From Pseudomonadota bacterium (GTDB lineage Bacteria > Pseudomonadota > Alphaproteobacteria > SMXQ01), in NCBI GenBank assembly GCA_022566265.1, contig JADFJG010000030.1, positions 1-32,493 of the forward strand: a DNA stretch of 32,493 bases, in the 5' to 3' direction. The notes beneath the pieces were generated by a model. It saw nothing but the letters and a program-made list of their open reading frames with translations. It was not told where the DNA came from and did not search any database. The translations under genes were made by a program, and so were the position numbers. Positions 1-9,149 of the stretch are shown one piece after another; the first letter of the stretch is position 1, and the number at the start of each line of letters is the position of its first letter.

Positions 1-22
1 GACCGAGTTCAAGCTTTCCGGG

Positions 23-1252
23 CTACTTTGCGCGTAAACGCACAACGTTGTCCGGCGGCGGGGTGAGTATCCGCCTGATTTCAGCCGCTAGGCGCTCTAA
101 AGCATCACGTTTTTGAGGGGCATAACCAAATCGGTCATAAATCCCTTCAACGCCGGGGACAACGTGTCCCAATACGCGCTCGCTGATAAACGGCTCAACG
201 CCGGCGCGCTGCATGAGCGTTTTCGCTGTTCGGCGTAGATCGTGTAAAACCCATGGGTGTATAGTTTCGCAGTTCATCGCTTTTGCAAGCGCTTTATCAA
301 GCTCTTGCTTTGACTTACTAAACCCGGAAAAGGCAGTGTTGCCGTTGGTCGAGAATACAAAATCGCAATCGTTAATTACAGGCTGGGCCTCGATCACCGC
401 CAGCGCCTCGCCGGTAAGGGGGACTATATAGTCCTCATCTGTTTTTGTTCTCTCCGCCGAGATCGTCCATACGTCGGCGCTGATCTCGGAGCGGAGCATC
501 CCGGCGACTTCTGACCTTCGTTGCGCCGTCAACAACAGCATCCTGGCGATGCCCCTGAATGTCCCCGGTTGATCGAGCAACGGCCACAAGGCCCTGAGCT
601 CGTCATCCGACAAGACCCGTTTCCGTTCTCGCTCCTTGGTACTCGTCCTTGCCATGCCCGCGACAATCGGGGAATTGAATTGATCGTCCCTGGTGGCGTA
701 CCAGTTGAAGATCTTGCGTATTTTTCCCAGGACGCGGTCGCTCATGACCGCGCCGTTGTCGTCTTCGACCCGGTCCAAGAGCTCGGTCACGTCGCGTCTG
801 GTGATCGAGGTAATGGGGCGGTCTCGCCACTCAGGCAGGACATAGACGTCAAAAATCCTTCTCACGTCCCTCCAGCTTCGGTTTCTAAGTTGACCGTTCG
901 GCTTCACATGCTTGCACCATCGCTCAATGAAGCTATCGACGATGGAATTGAAATCGTTTGCCAGCACGAGCCGGGGGCGGGGATCTTCGCCGGCCTTCGC
1001 CTTGACGATGCCCTTGCCGGCTTCTGTGCGCGCATCGGCCAGCGACAGGACGCCAACGCGGCCGAGCGTGATCCATCGTTGCTTGCCGTGTACGCGGGTG
1101 ATGAGAACGAAGGACTTGACGCCCCGCTCCGTCACCCGGACGGCCAAGCCGGGGATGATGCTATCGAAGACATGCCGCCGCTTGCCCTGTATGGGCTTGA
1201 GGGCGGCGATGCCTCGCTCGGTAAGGGTCTTCCGCTTGCTCGGGTTCGACAT
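23..1252 (-). CDS. Tyrosine recombinase, P4-type site-specific integrase
   Basis: Catalyses integration and excision of a mobile element by tyrosine-recombinase chemistry. In numbering from the chosen ATG, residues about 15-80 form the DUF4102-type arm-binding domain (IIPGLAVRVTERGVKSF) and about 100-190 the core-binding domain. The catalytic domain shows the full set: R245 (TAQRRSEV), H337 and R340 (HDLRRT), H363 (LGHVVPG) and nucleophile Y372 (GIYDRF). At 409 aa it is full length for the family. I chose the ATG at 1252 because an AAGGAGG ribosome site lies 6 nt upstream; a GTG at 1279 in the same frame would lie upstream of that site. The gene starts about 150 bp from a tRNA-Pro 3' fragment, the usual place for an integrase beside its attachment site. 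The rest of the element should lie to the left, outside the window. No excisionase is visible. Confidence 0.93.
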   Translation of the reverse strand: MSNPSKRKTLTERGIAALKPIQGKRRHVFDSIIPGLAVRVTERGVKSFVLITRVHGKQRWITLGRVGVLSLADARTEAGKGIVKAKAGEDPRPRLVLANDFNSIVDSFIERWCKHVKPNGQLRNRSWRDVRRIFDVYVLPEWRDRPITSITRRDVTELLDRVEDDNGAVMSDRVLGKIRKIFNWYATRDDQFNSPIVAGMARTSTKERERKRVLSDDELRALWPLLDQPGTFRGIARMLLLTAQRRSEVAGMLRSEISADVWTISAERTKTDEDYIVPLTGEALAVIEAQPVINDCDFVFSTNGNTAFSGFSKSKQELDKALAKAMNCETIHPWVLHDLRRTAKTLMQRAGVEPFISERVLGHVVPGVEGIYDRFGYAPQKRDALERLAAEIRRILTPPPDNVVRLRAK

Positions 1253-1269
1253 TCGATCCTCCTTTGCCT

Positions 1270-1315
1270 GGGCTAACACCGGGCTAACAGAATTCTTGGG
1301 TTCTGGTGTTAGCCC
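1270..1315. promoter_or_regulatory. Inverted and direct repeats in the integrase promoter region
   Basis: GGGCTAACACC (1270-1280) is repeated in inverse orientation as GGTGTTAGCCC (1305-1315). A second direct copy of GGGCTAACA lies at 1281-1289. An inner CAGAA/TTCTG pair extends the symmetry. The cluster sits just upstream of the integrase ribosome site, between gene and attachment site. It could be an operator, an arm-type integrase or excisionase site, or a hairpin in the leader RNA. The repeats are visible; the function is inferred. Confidence 0.45.
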
Positions 1316-1404
1316 ATGGTGTGCTATGGTGTACCGATACCATGCAAACCAAGGGATTGCAAGGGGGGATGCTCTGTTATGGGGTACTATGGTGGAGGTG
1401 GATA

Positions 1405-1454
1405 CGTGCTTTGGGAGCAGAAGGTCGCCGGTTCGAATCCGGCCGCCCCGACCA
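1405..1454 (+). other. attR-like 3' fragment of tRNA-Pro(TGG)
   Basis: The sequence reads as the 3' part of a tRNA: anticodon arm TGC-TTTGGGA-GCA (anticodon TGG), variable loop, T-arm with GGTTCGAATCC, acceptor strand CGCCCCG, discriminator A and encoded CCA. The matching 5' half, which should begin CGGGGCG about 77 nt before the end, is absent: the bases before 1405 have no D-arm. A tRNA 3' half beside an integrase is the classic scar of integration into a tRNA gene. The fragment's polarity puts the element, and the intact tRNA-Pro at its other end, to the left of the window. Confidence 0.8.
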
Positions 1455-1806
1455 GCGAATTCAAGGGCTTAGCTGATTTTGGCTAGGCCCTCGTGCTTTC
1501 GGCAACGGCTCGGGTGACGATTGGGGCAACAAAAAGTGAAAAGGGGTCACCCATTAGGCGCCCCCTTATTTTAGCGGTTGGTTAACCACTTTCCCCAATA
1601 TTCCCGATGAGGGGCAATCTTTTTAACGTACATCAACCAACCTTTCTAGCGTGCGTCAAAAGGAGGGGTGCCCTCTCGCCGGCGCGCCGGGGACTCGGTC
1701 ACCTTCGGTCACGAGTGGGTCCGGCGCCCATCGGTATCTGTTCGGATCGATCAGGCGGGTCCGGGCGGACCGGTAAAACTCGACAGTTCGGCTAGGCTCG
1801 GGATCG
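1455..1806. other. Intergenic region between attachment site and kinase gene
   Basis: No convincing gene is seen. A hairpin with 10-nt arms (AGGGCTTAGC at 1464-1473 and GCTAGGCCCT at 1482-1491, one G-T pair) directly follows the tRNA fragment and may be the old tRNA terminator, although it has no clear T-run. The remainder should hold the promoter of the histidine kinase, but no strong sigma-70 match stands out. Short open frames here lack ribosome sites. Confidence 0.4.
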
Positions 1807-4476
1807 ATGTTCAGGCTTCTCCGTTATTTTTCATTGACCAGCGCACTCGCACTGTTGGCCGTGACCCTGGTCCTTGCGTATCTCTACCGGCAGAACGCGG
1901 TCACCGAGCTTATCGAGCTTGCCGAGCGCCAGAACGTGATACTGGCCCGCTCATTATCCAATGTGATCTGGCCGCGGTTTTCAAATTATGTGAAGGGGGC
2001 TTCGGGGCTCGATGGAGATGCCCTTCGGGCGCGGCCGGAGACCCGGCAAATCCATCGAACGCTCGAGCGTCTGACCGTCGGGCTGCCGGTCGTCAAGGTC
2101 AAGATCTATCATTCCGGGGGGCTGACCGTTTACTCCTCCCAAGCCGATCAAATGGGCGCCGACAAGAAAAACGACTCGGGGTTCCTGGCGACAGCCCGAC
2201 TTGGCATACCGTCGTCCAAGCTGACATACCGGGAAACCTTTAAATCGTTTCGCGGCACCATCGAGGATCGCAACCTGGTCGAAAGCTATCTCCCGATCCG
2301 ATTCGAAGGCGGTCCGGTCGAGGGGGTCTTCGAGCTATACACCGACGTCACGCCTCTCATGGCCAGGATCGAGAATACGACCATCAAGCTCGTGGTTGGC
2401 CTGATGGCGGCATTCGCCGGGCTCTATGGCGTGCTGTTTCTGATCGTCCGGCGCGCCCAAGGGATCCTCGATCGGCAATACCGCCAACTCGAGCGCGAAA
2501 TCGCCGAGCGCGAACAGGTCGAGGCGAAGCTTACCAAGCAGTCGACACTTCTTAACAGCACGTTCGAGAACATGTCCGGTGGCATCAGCGTGCTCGACGC
2601 CGATCACCGCCTCGTGGCTTACAACAAGAAATATACCGAACTTTGGGATTTCCCCCCCGGTTTCATTCGCAGCGGAATGCATTGCGACGAAATCGCCCGT
2701 TTCAGGGCGGAACGAGGTGATTACGGCGCCGGTGACGTGGAGGAATATGTAAGACAACGGGCCCAAGCCAAGCAGCGTTGCGAAATTCTCGACAACGAAA
2801 TAACGCTTCCCAACGGAACCGTTATCGCCCTTAACGCCACCCCCATGCCTGGCGGCGGTTATGTTTCCACCCATACCGATATCACGGAACTGAAGCGGGC
2901 CGAGGCGGCGGTGAAGAGGGCCCACGATGAGATGGAGGATAAGGTCAAGGAGCGGACCACGCAGTTGACCGCCGTCCTGGACAGCGCGGTCGTCGGCATC
3001 ATTACGATCGATGCCTTGGGCATGATTCGCTCCTTCAACCCGGCGGCCGAGAAGCTGTTCGGATACGCCGCCGGCGAGGTGATCGCCAAGAACATCTCCA
3101 TGCTGATGCCAGAGCCATATGCCGAGGAGCATGACGATTATCTCGCGCGTTACCTGACCAGCCAAAAACCCAAGGTTCTGGGGCGCGTGCGGCAAATTAC
3201 CGGGCGCCGTAGCGACGGCAGCACCTTTCCGATGGAGCTCTCGGCGGCGAAAATGGTGATCGATGGCGAGGTCAGCTTCGTCGGCAATATAACCGATATC
3301 AGCGAACGCCTTGCCAAGGACGAGCAGCTCTACCAGTCCCAAAAAATGGAGTCCCTGGGGCAACTGACCGGCGGCGTCGCCCACGAGTTCAACAATCTCC
3401 TGACATCGATTGGCGGCTTCGCCGAGATGGCCGGCCGCAAGGCGGATGACAGCCAGCGGGTGCGGGAATGTGTGGACGAGATCGTCAAGGCGACCGACCA
3501 GGCAGCCGAGTTGACGCGCCAGATGCTGGCTTTCAGCCGCAAGCAGGTTCTCGAGCCACGTTTGATTCCCGTCGGCGAGACGATCGCCGGGCTCAAACCC
3601 ATGTTGAAACCGTTGGTCGGCGCCGAGATCGCCCTGCGCATGGAGATCGGCGAACCGGAGACATACGCCATCGTCGATCCGGCCCAACTCACCCAAGCGA
3701 TCCTCAATCTCGCGATCAACGGTTGCCACGCGATGCCTGAAGGCGGCGAGCTGGTGATCGGTTGCGGCGAAGTCATACTGGATGGCCGCTTGCGGGCAAG
3801 GTTCCCACAAGCGCAAAACGGGCATTACCTGGGCGCTTATGTCATCGACACCGGTGCCGGGATCCCGGATGACGTGTTGCCGCAGATCTTCGATCCGTTC
3901 TTCACCACCAAGGAGACCGGTACGGGCACCGGGCTGGGCCTGTCGCTGGTCTACGGCATGGCCGAGCAGTCCGGCGGCTTCATCGATGTCGAGACCGGGA
4001 TCGGCAAGGGCAGCAAGTTCACCATTTACCTGCCCCTCGCCGAGGGGGACGTGCCGGACCACGCCGCGGCTTTGTCCCGGGGTAACGGATCACGTGGAAC
4101 CGTCCTGATCGTCGACGACAAGGCCGGCGTGCGCGATCTCGCCCGCGAGACGTTGGGAGAGCTGGACTACATCGTTTTGACCGCCGAGAATGGATCGCAA
4201 GCGGCGGAATTGCTGGGCTCCCGATCCCCCAAGGTGGACGTACTGATCACCGATATCGTGATGCCTGGCGCCAGCGGGCCGGAAATCTCCCGCCGGTTGG
4301 CGGCCGAGCATCCGAAACTCAAGGTCATCTTCCTGTCGGCCGATACCGCGCTTGGCACTCGAAGCAGCACCGATTTACCGAATGAAAGCAAATTCCTGCA
4401 AAAGCCGTTCGACCGGCACGAACTCAGCCGTCTGGTCGGCGAACTCATCGAGGGCGTGGAAGTGGCGCCCGTGTAA
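1807..4476 (+). CDS. Membrane hybrid histidine kinase with two PAS domains and a C-terminal receiver
   Basis: A sensor kinase of 889 aa. It has a first membrane helix at about 10-27, a periplasmic sensor region at about 30-190, a second helix at about 193-214, and a short coiled coil. A PAS-7-type domain follows at about 245-360 ([16 protein letters not shown]), then a coiled coil and a FixL-like PAS at about 385-500 ([11 protein letters not shown]). The dimerisation domain carries phospho-acceptor H526 (VAHEFNN). The ATPase domain spans about 600-745, with its N box at 633-639 and DTGAGIPD and TGTGLGLS glycine boxes. The receiver domain spans 765-885, with D770/D771, phospho-acceptor D816 (ITDIVMPG) and K866 (QKPF). 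The order predicts autophosphorylation followed by transfer to its own receiver or to the receiver protein encoded 50 bp downstream. No strong ribosome site precedes the ATG. The signal sensed is unknown. Confidence 0.93.
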   Translation: MFRLLRYFSLTSALALLAVTLVLAYLYRQNAVTELIELAERQNVILARSLSNVIWPRFSNYVKGASGLDGDALRARPETRQIHRTLERLTVGLPVVKVKIYHSGGLTVYSSQADQMGADKKNDSGFLATARLGIPSSKLTYRETFKSFRGTIEDRNLVESYLPIRFEGGPVEGVFELYTDVTPLMARIENTTIKLVVGLMAAFAGLYGVLFLIVRRAQGILDRQYRQLEREIAEREQVEAKLTKQSTLLNSTFENMSGGISVLDADHRLVAYNKKYTELWDFPPGFIRSGMHCDEIARFRAERGDYGAGDVEEYVRQRAQAKQRCEILDNEITLPNGTVIALNATPMPGGGYVSTHTDITELKRAEAAVKRAHDEMEDKVKERTTQLTAVLDSAVVGIITIDALGMIRSFNPAAEKLFGYAAGEVIAKNISMLMPEPYAEEHDDYLARYLTSQKPKVLGRVRQITGRRSDGSTFPMELSAAKMVIDGEVSFVGNITDISERLAKDEQLYQSQKMESLGQLTGGVAHEFNNLLTSIGGFAEMAGRKADDSQRVRECVDEIVKATDQAAELTRQMLAFSRKQVLEPRLIPVGETIAGLKPMLKPLVGAEIALRMEIGEPETYAIVDPAQLTQAILNLAINGCHAMPEGGELVIGCGEVILDGRLRARFPQAQNGHYLGAYVIDTGAGIPDDVLPQIFDPFFTTKETGTGTGLGLSLVYGMAEQSGGFIDVETGIGKGSKFTIYLPLAEGDVPDHAAALSRGNGSRGTVLIVDDKAGVRDLARETLGELDYIVLTAENGSQAAELLGSRSPKVDVLITDIVMPGASGPEISRRLAAEHPKLKVIFLSADTALGTRSSTDLPNESKFLQKPFDRHELSRLVGELIEGVEVAPV

Positions 4477-4526
4477 TCGAACCGCGAGCCGCATGCTCGA
4501 TTCCATGATGTAGAAAGGGAACAATT

Positions 4527-4916
4527 ATGTCGATTGATCTGAAAAACAAACGCTTCCTCGTCGTCGAGGATCAGCCGCAACCGATGAATCTACTGACAAC
4601 CTTGCTCAAGGATCTCGGTGCGCTCGAGGTCTTCACCGCCAGCGATGGCGAGGCGGCGCTGACCTTCCTCCGCAGTAACGACAATATCGTTGACATCATC
4701 ATCTGTGACTGGAACATGCCCCGTTGTTCCGGCATCGATGTGCTCAAATTCGTTCGCCGGGCGCGTCCGGAGGTTCCGTTCATCATGATTACCGCCAACG
4801 TCGATATGGGTTCCGTCAAGTTAGCGCGCGAAAACGGCGTAAACGCCTATATCACCAAGCCGTTCAAGCTCGACGAGGTCGAAGGCACGCTCGCCGACAT
4901 CGTCAATCAGCTCTGA
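4527..4916 (+). CDS. Single-domain CheY-like response regulator
   Basis: A protein of 129 aa consisting of one receiver domain with no output domain. The acidic pair is at E14/D15 (LVVEDQ). The phospho-acceptor is D61 (IIICDWNMP), the switch Thr is in MITAN and the conserved Lys is K111 (ITKPFK). An AAGGGA ribosome site lies 7-12 nt before the ATG. It follows the hybrid kinase by 50 bp on the same strand, so it is probably co-transcribed. It likely takes phosphate from the kinase in a relay, or acts by protein contact as CheY and DivK do. The output partner is not visible in this window. Confidence 0.9.
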   Translation: MSIDLKNKRFLVVEDQPQPMNLLTTLLKDLGALEVFTASDGEAALTFLRSNDNIVDIIICDWNMPRCSGIDVLKFVRRARPEVPFIMITANVDMGSVKLARENGVNAYITKPFKLDEVEGTLADIVNQL

Positions 4917-5031
4917 CGCGACGGTACTTCGCCGTTGCGCCACTCCCGCCGTCATTGTCGAATTCGCCGCGGCGGCTAAACGTGTTACCGTTACCGGCAA
5001 GCGGACGAGACAATTGGGAAATGCCGGTTAA

Positions 5032-6984
5032 GTGAGTACCAGCACCGCAGCCAGTGGGGTCACCCCGATCGGCCGGTCCGAGACCGGCGGTGACGGCGAG
5101 ATTAGCATCCATGCCTTTCGCGGCCGGCCCAAACCGGACCTGGCGATCCTGCTGCGTATCGCGCGCATGGCCTTGCGTTATCGCTGGCGCATGGCGGTCG
5201 CCATCGGCGCCACCATCGCCGCCGCCATCTTCCAGTTGCTGGTGCCCCAGTTCGTCGGCGCCGCGGTGGACCATGCCCAGGGGAGCCTCACCGGCGGCGG
5301 CGCCGCCGCCCGCGCCGCCCTCTTCGTCGCCGCGTTGGCGCTGCTGGGGTCGAGCGTCATGCGCGGGCTGTTCACCATGGTGCACAATTACCTGGGCGAG
5401 TCCGTCGGCCAGCACCTGGGTTACGAGCTTCGCCTGCTTTATTACGAGAAGCTGCAGCGCCTCAGTTTTTCCTTCCACGACCGGGTGCAAACCGGCGATC
5501 TCATCACCCGCGGCATGCTCGACATCGAAGGGGTGCGAAAATTCGTCGATTCGGCATTTCTGCGCCTGATCCTGCTGATCCTGCTGGTCGGCATCGGCAG
5601 CTATATCCTGCTCGGCAACGATCTCGTCCTCGGACTGCTGGCGCTTAGCTTCGTTCCCTTCGTCGCCTGGCGCGCCATCGTCATGCGCTTCAAGCTGGGG
5701 CGGAGTTGGCGAATGTTGCAGGATCGACTTTCGGTCCTCACCACGGTCATGAGCGAGAACCTCGAGGGCATACGTATCGTCCGCGCCTTCGTCGCCCGGG
5801 TCCATGAAATGGACAAGTTCCGCCGTGTCTCCGACAACGCCCTGGCCTTGGCCAAGCAGCGCATCACCATCCGCATGCGCAACACCTCGGTGATGACCTA
5901 CGCCTATTTCTGCGCCATGGGACTGGTGCTGTGGGTCGGCGGCCTCAAGATCATCGACGGCGAGATCACCATTGGGAAGCTGGCGGAGTTCCTGGCTTTC
6001 ATGACCATCCTGCAGATGCCGGTGCGCCACACCGGGATGATGATCAATGGTATCGCCCGCGCCTCGGCGTCGGGGGCGCGGCTGTTCGAGATCCTCGATC
6101 TCGAGCCCGAGATCCGCGACAAGCCGGGGGCGCCGGAGCTTGAGATCCGGGACGGGGTGTTGCGTTTCGACGATGTGCGCTTCGCTTATCAGGACGAGTC
6201 CGGCCAAGACGGGTCCGGCCAAGACGGGTCCGGTAAGCGGGATATCGTTTCCGGCATCAGTTTCGAGGTCCGTCGCGGCCGTACGGTCGGCATCGTCGGT
6301 CCTCCGGGCAGCGGCAAGTCGACCATCGCCCATCTGATTCCCCGCTTCTACGACGTCACCGGCGGCGCCATCACCATCGACGGCCAGGATATCCGGGACG
6401 TCACGCTGGAATCGCTGCGCCGCGCCGTCGGCGTCGTCCAGCAGGACACCTTCATGTTCACCGCCCCGATCGAAAGGAATGTCGCCTATGGCGATCCCTG
6501 GGCCAATCGCGACCGCATCGCCGGCGCCACCGAATCGGCCCAGCTTCACGATTACGTCGTCAGCCTGCCGCTTGGCTACGAGACCCTGGTGGGTGAGCGC
6601 GGCATCTCCCTTTCCGGCGGCCAGCGCCAACGGCTGTCGATCGCCCGCAGCCTCCTGCCGACGCCGTCGGTCCTGGTGTTCGACGATTCCACCGCCGCCA
6701 TCGACGCCGCCACCGAACAGCGCATTCGCGCCGCGCTCCGCGAGGCCACGGAGAACCGGGCGACGATCATCATCTCCCATCGCCTCTCCTCGCTGATGCA
6801 TGCCGAGGAGATCCTGTTCATCGATGGCGGCCGCATCGTCGAGCGCGGCAGCCATGGGGAACTGGTCGCCGCCGGCGGCCGCTACCGCGCGCTCTACGAT
6901 CTGCAGACCAACCCCGGCGGCGGTGCCGCCGCCGAGGCAAGCCGGCGCGCGCGCGAAGGCGCCGGCGGCGGGCTGGGGTCATGA
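5032..6984 (+). CDS. ABC exporter half-transporter, subunit with degenerate Walker B (TM287-like)
   Basis: A fused membrane-ATPase exporter subunit of 650 aa. Six membrane helices lie within about 45-340, followed by a nucleotide-binding domain. The ATPase domain has the A-loop Tyr in RFAYQD, Walker A GPPGSGKST (423-431), signature LSGGQ (527-531), Walker B VLVFDD and switch His in IISHRLS. The catalytic Glu after Walker B is Asp (FDDSTAAID), the hallmark of the degenerate partner in heterodimeric exporters such as TM287/288, LmrCD and BmrCD. The next gene overlaps by ATGA and has the canonical Glu, so the two products almost certainly pair. The start is GTG at 5032 with a weak ribosome site. 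A 15-bp repeat lies in the linker before Walker A. The substrate is unknown: drugs, lipids or peptides are all possible. Confidence 0.93.
   Translation: MSTSTAASGVTPIGRSETGGDGEISIHAFRGRPKPDLAILLRIARMALRYRWRMAVAIGATIAAAIFQLLVPQFVGAAVDHAQGSLTGGGAAARAALFVAALALLGSSVMRGLFTMVHNYLGESVGQHLGYELRLLYYEKLQRLSFSFHDRVQTGDLITRGMLDIEGVRKFVDSAFLRLILLILLVGIGSYILLGNDLVLGLLALSFVPFVAWRAIVMRFKLGRSWRMLQDRLSVLTTVMSENLEGIRIVRAFVARVHEMDKFRRVSDNALALAKQRITIRMRNTSVMTYAYFCAMGLVLWVGGLKIIDGEITIGKLAEFLAFMTILQMPVRHTGMMINGIARASASGARLFEILDLEPEIRDKPGAPELEIRDGVLRFDDVRFAYQDESGQDGSGQDGSGKRDIVSGISFEVRRGRTVGIVGPPGSGKSTIAHLIPRFYDVTGGAITIDGQDIRDVTLESLRRAVGVVQQDTFMFTAPIERNVAYGDPWANRDRIAGATESAQLHDYVVSLPLGYETLVGERGISLSGGQRQRLSIARSLLPTPSVLVFDDSTAAIDAATEQRIRAALREATENRATIIISHRLSSLMHAEEILFIDGGRIVERGSHGELVAAGGRYRALYDLQTNPGGGAAAEASRRAREGAGGGLGS
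6199..6233 (+). repeat. 15-bp in-frame tandem repeat in the ABC exporter gene
   Basis: TCCGGCCAAGACGGG occurs twice in full (6199-6213, 6214-6228), with a further partial TCCGG. It encodes a Ser-Gly-Gln-Asp-Gly linker between the A-loop strand and the Walker A strand of the nucleotide-binding domain. The unit is a multiple of three, so copy-number change would keep the frame and alter only loop length. Confidence 0.85.
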
Positions 6985-8885
6985 CGGTGTCAACGGCAAC
7001 CACCGCGCCCCCGGGGCTTGGCAATGGGAGGCCCGGCGATCGGCGTCTGGTCACCGCCCTCGAGGGCGACCGCGACGAGCAAATCTTCGGCGCCGCTTTC
7101 GACGGCGGCGTCATCCGCCGCTTCCTGGGCTTCCTCCGGCCCTATCACAGACACCTGCTGGCGGCGATCGTGGCGGTCCTCGTCTTCGTCCTGACGCAGC
7201 TGGCGATTCCCCTGATCATCCGCTACGCCATCGACAATGCCCTGGTCCAGGGCGCCACCGACCGGGCGTTCCTGGAACTCGCCGTCGTCGCCTTCTTGCT
7301 CGTCATTTCGGTCAACGCCGCCGCCAACTTCTGCCAGCTCGCCATCGTCGGGCGTACCGCCGAGCAGGTCTTGTTCGATCTGCGCCAGGCCATGTACGCG
7401 CATTTGCAACGGGTCTCCTTGTCGTTCATGGACCAGACCGAGGTCGGCCGCCTCATGGCCCGGCTCCAGGGCGACGTCGACGCGCTCCAGGAATTCCTCG
7501 AATCGACGATCTCGGCGATCGGCGACCTGGTGCTGCTCTTGGGCATCATCGTGGTCCTGCTCAGCCTCGACTGGCAGCTCGGCCTGTTCACCCTTTCGGT
7601 GGTGCCGATACTGTTCGTCGTCCGCATCGTCTGGCTGCCCCATGCCCGGCGCGCCTTCATGCGCGCGCGCCAGACCAGCTCTGTGGTCAACGGCGCCCTG
7701 GCCGAGAACATCAACGGTGTGCGCACGGTGCAGGAAATGAACCGGGAGCGGGTCAATTTCGATCTGTTCGAGGAAAAGGCCGGCGATAACCTGCGGTCTC
7801 ATCTCAGGGCGTCGAAGTTCGCCCAAATCATGGTGCCCATGGTCGATTGCTTGACCGGCGCCGCCATGGCCATCGTCATCATCGTCGGCGGCAATCTGGT
7901 GCTGCGAGAGGCGCTGGATCTCGGCGTCATGGTGGCGTTCATCTTCTATGTGCAGCGGTTCTTCGATCCGATCCGCTCGCTCACCCTGCAGCATACGATG
8001 ATGCAGCGCGCCATGGTCTCGGGACGGCGGATCTTCGAGGTCCTCGACGTCCCCATCCAGGTGCGCGACAAGGCCGATGCCCTGGAGATCACCGATACCG
8101 ACGGCTCGATCGAATTTCGCAACGTCACCTTCGGCTACCTGCCCGGCCAGCCGGTGCTCAAGGACATCAGCTTCCGGGTCGAGCCGGGCGAGACCATTGC
8201 CCTGGTCGGCCCCACCGGTTCGGGCAAGACCAGCATCACCGCGCTGGCGCACCGCTTCTACGATGTCTGGGAGGGCCAGGTCCTGCTCGGCGGCCATGAC
8301 GTCCGCGACGTCACCCAGGATTCCCTCGGCCGTCAGATCTCCATGGTGCTCCAGGAACCGTTCCTGTTCTCCGGCACGGTCTACGACAACATCAAATACT
8401 GCAAGGCCGACGCCGGCCATGGCGAGGTCGAGGCGGCGGCGCGGGTGGTCGGCGCCCATGACTTCATCACCGCTCTTCCCGGCGGTTACCACACCATGCT
8501 TCAACAGCGCGGCGGCAACCTTTCCATCGGCCAGCGCCAGCTCATCAGCTTCGCCCGGGCCATCGTCGCCGACCGCAAGATCCTGGTGCTCGACGAAGCC
8601 ACCGCCAGCATCGACAGCTATACCGAGATGCGCATCCAAAAGGCGCTCGCGCGCCTCCTCGAAGGGCGCACCGGCATGGTCATCGCCCATCGATTGGCCA
8701 CCGTGCGCGGCGCCGACCGCATCATCGTCCTCCAGGACGGGCGCATCATCGAAACCGGAACCCACGACGAACTGATGGACCGGCGCGGTCTCTATTTCCG
8801 TCTCTACTCGATGAACTACGCCTCATTCGACGATATTCCCGACGAGTTGATCCGCGAAGTGCTCGGCGCCGGGAGCTCGACCTAG
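6981..8885 (+). CDS. ABC exporter half-transporter, catalytically competent subunit (TM288-like)
   Basis: The partner of the preceding exporter gene, which it overlaps by four bases (ATGA), implying translational coupling. The product is 634 aa. Six membrane helices lie at about 55-330, with the ATPase domain at about 375-610. Walker A is GPTGSGKTS (410-418), Walker B ILVLDEA with catalytic E539, and switch H570 (IAHRLAT). The signature is LSIGQ rather than LSGGQ. Such a deviation is expected in the subunit whose signature faces the degenerate Walker site of its partner. Together the two genes predict one consensus and one degenerate ATP site, as in TM287/288-type heterodimers. GC-rich hairpins follow the stop codon. 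The transported substrate cannot be read from the sequence. Confidence 0.94.
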   Translation: MTVSTATTAPPGLGNGRPGDRRLVTALEGDRDEQIFGAAFDGGVIRRFLGFLRPYHRHLLAAIVAVLVFVLTQLAIPLIIRYAIDNALVQGATDRAFLELAVVAFLLVISVNAAANFCQLAIVGRTAEQVLFDLRQAMYAHLQRVSLSFMDQTEVGRLMARLQGDVDALQEFLESTISAIGDLVLLLGIIVVLLSLDWQLGLFTLSVVPILFVVRIVWLPHARRAFMRARQTSSVVNGALAENINGVRTVQEMNRERVNFDLFEEKAGDNLRSHLRASKFAQIMVPMVDCLTGAAMAIVIIVGGNLVLREALDLGVMVAFIFYVQRFFDPIRSLTLQHTMMQRAMVSGRRIFEVLDVPIQVRDKADALEITDTDGSIEFRNVTFGYLPGQPVLKDISFRVEPGETIALVGPTGSGKTSITALAHRFYDVWEGQVLLGGHDVRDVTQDSLGRQISMVLQEPFLFSGTVYDNIKYCKADAGHGEVEAAARVVGAHDFITALPGGYHTMLQQRGGNLSIGQRQLISFARAIVADRKILVLDEATASIDSYTEMRIQKALARLLEGRTGMVIAHRLATVRGADRIIVLQDGRIIETGTHDELMDRRGLYFRLYSMNYASFDDIPDELIREVLGAGSST

Positions 8886-8945
8886 CGCGGGGGTCCACTC
8901 GCCCACCTACGCGGCCGGCCCTGGCTCCGCCGGAGGCTTCGCCGA

Positions 8946-8996
8946 GGCGAGAGCCGCTCTCGCCACGCTTCGCTGGCGTAGCGGGCTGGCGTGGCG
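8946..8996 (+). terminator. GC-rich hairpin cluster after the ABC exporter operon
   Basis: Two stems are visible: GGCGAGAG/CTCTCGCC with a CCG loop (8946-8964), and CGCCACGC/GCGTGGCG (8961-8968 with 8989-8996). They share bases, so they could be alternative structures. No T-run follows, so a classical intrinsic terminator is uncertain. A GC-rich repeat-type intergenic element is the alternative. Confidence 0.35.
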
Positions 8997-9149
8997 GAGG
9001 CCGGCTTCGGCTGCTTCGGAAGGCATCGGTGGCGCTGGAGGGGACGGCTGTTCCGTCCGTCGAATTTCTCTAGACTACAACCAACTTGAAATCTTCGGCC
9101 GGGCCACGATCGCGGCGGCCGAGTTAATTCGCTAGGGAGGACAGGATCG

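Noticed and set aside
1378-1454. A complete tRNA-Pro gene at the attachment site
   Set aside because: No D-arm and no CGGGGCG acceptor strand are found at the required distance upstream.
5021-5035. Four-residue upstream frame (ATG CCG GTT AAG TGA) overlapping the GTG start of the ABC exporter
   Set aside because: It is too short to distinguish from chance, and the ribosome site is weak for either start.
4903-6855. A 650-codon open frame on the minus strand antisense to the ABC exporter
   Set aside because: GC-rich coding sequence gives long antisense frames. The product is low-complexity Asp/His/Gly-rich with no domain, and the plus-strand gene has all ABC motifs. The same applies to 6990-8765, 2335-4062 and 12715-14259.
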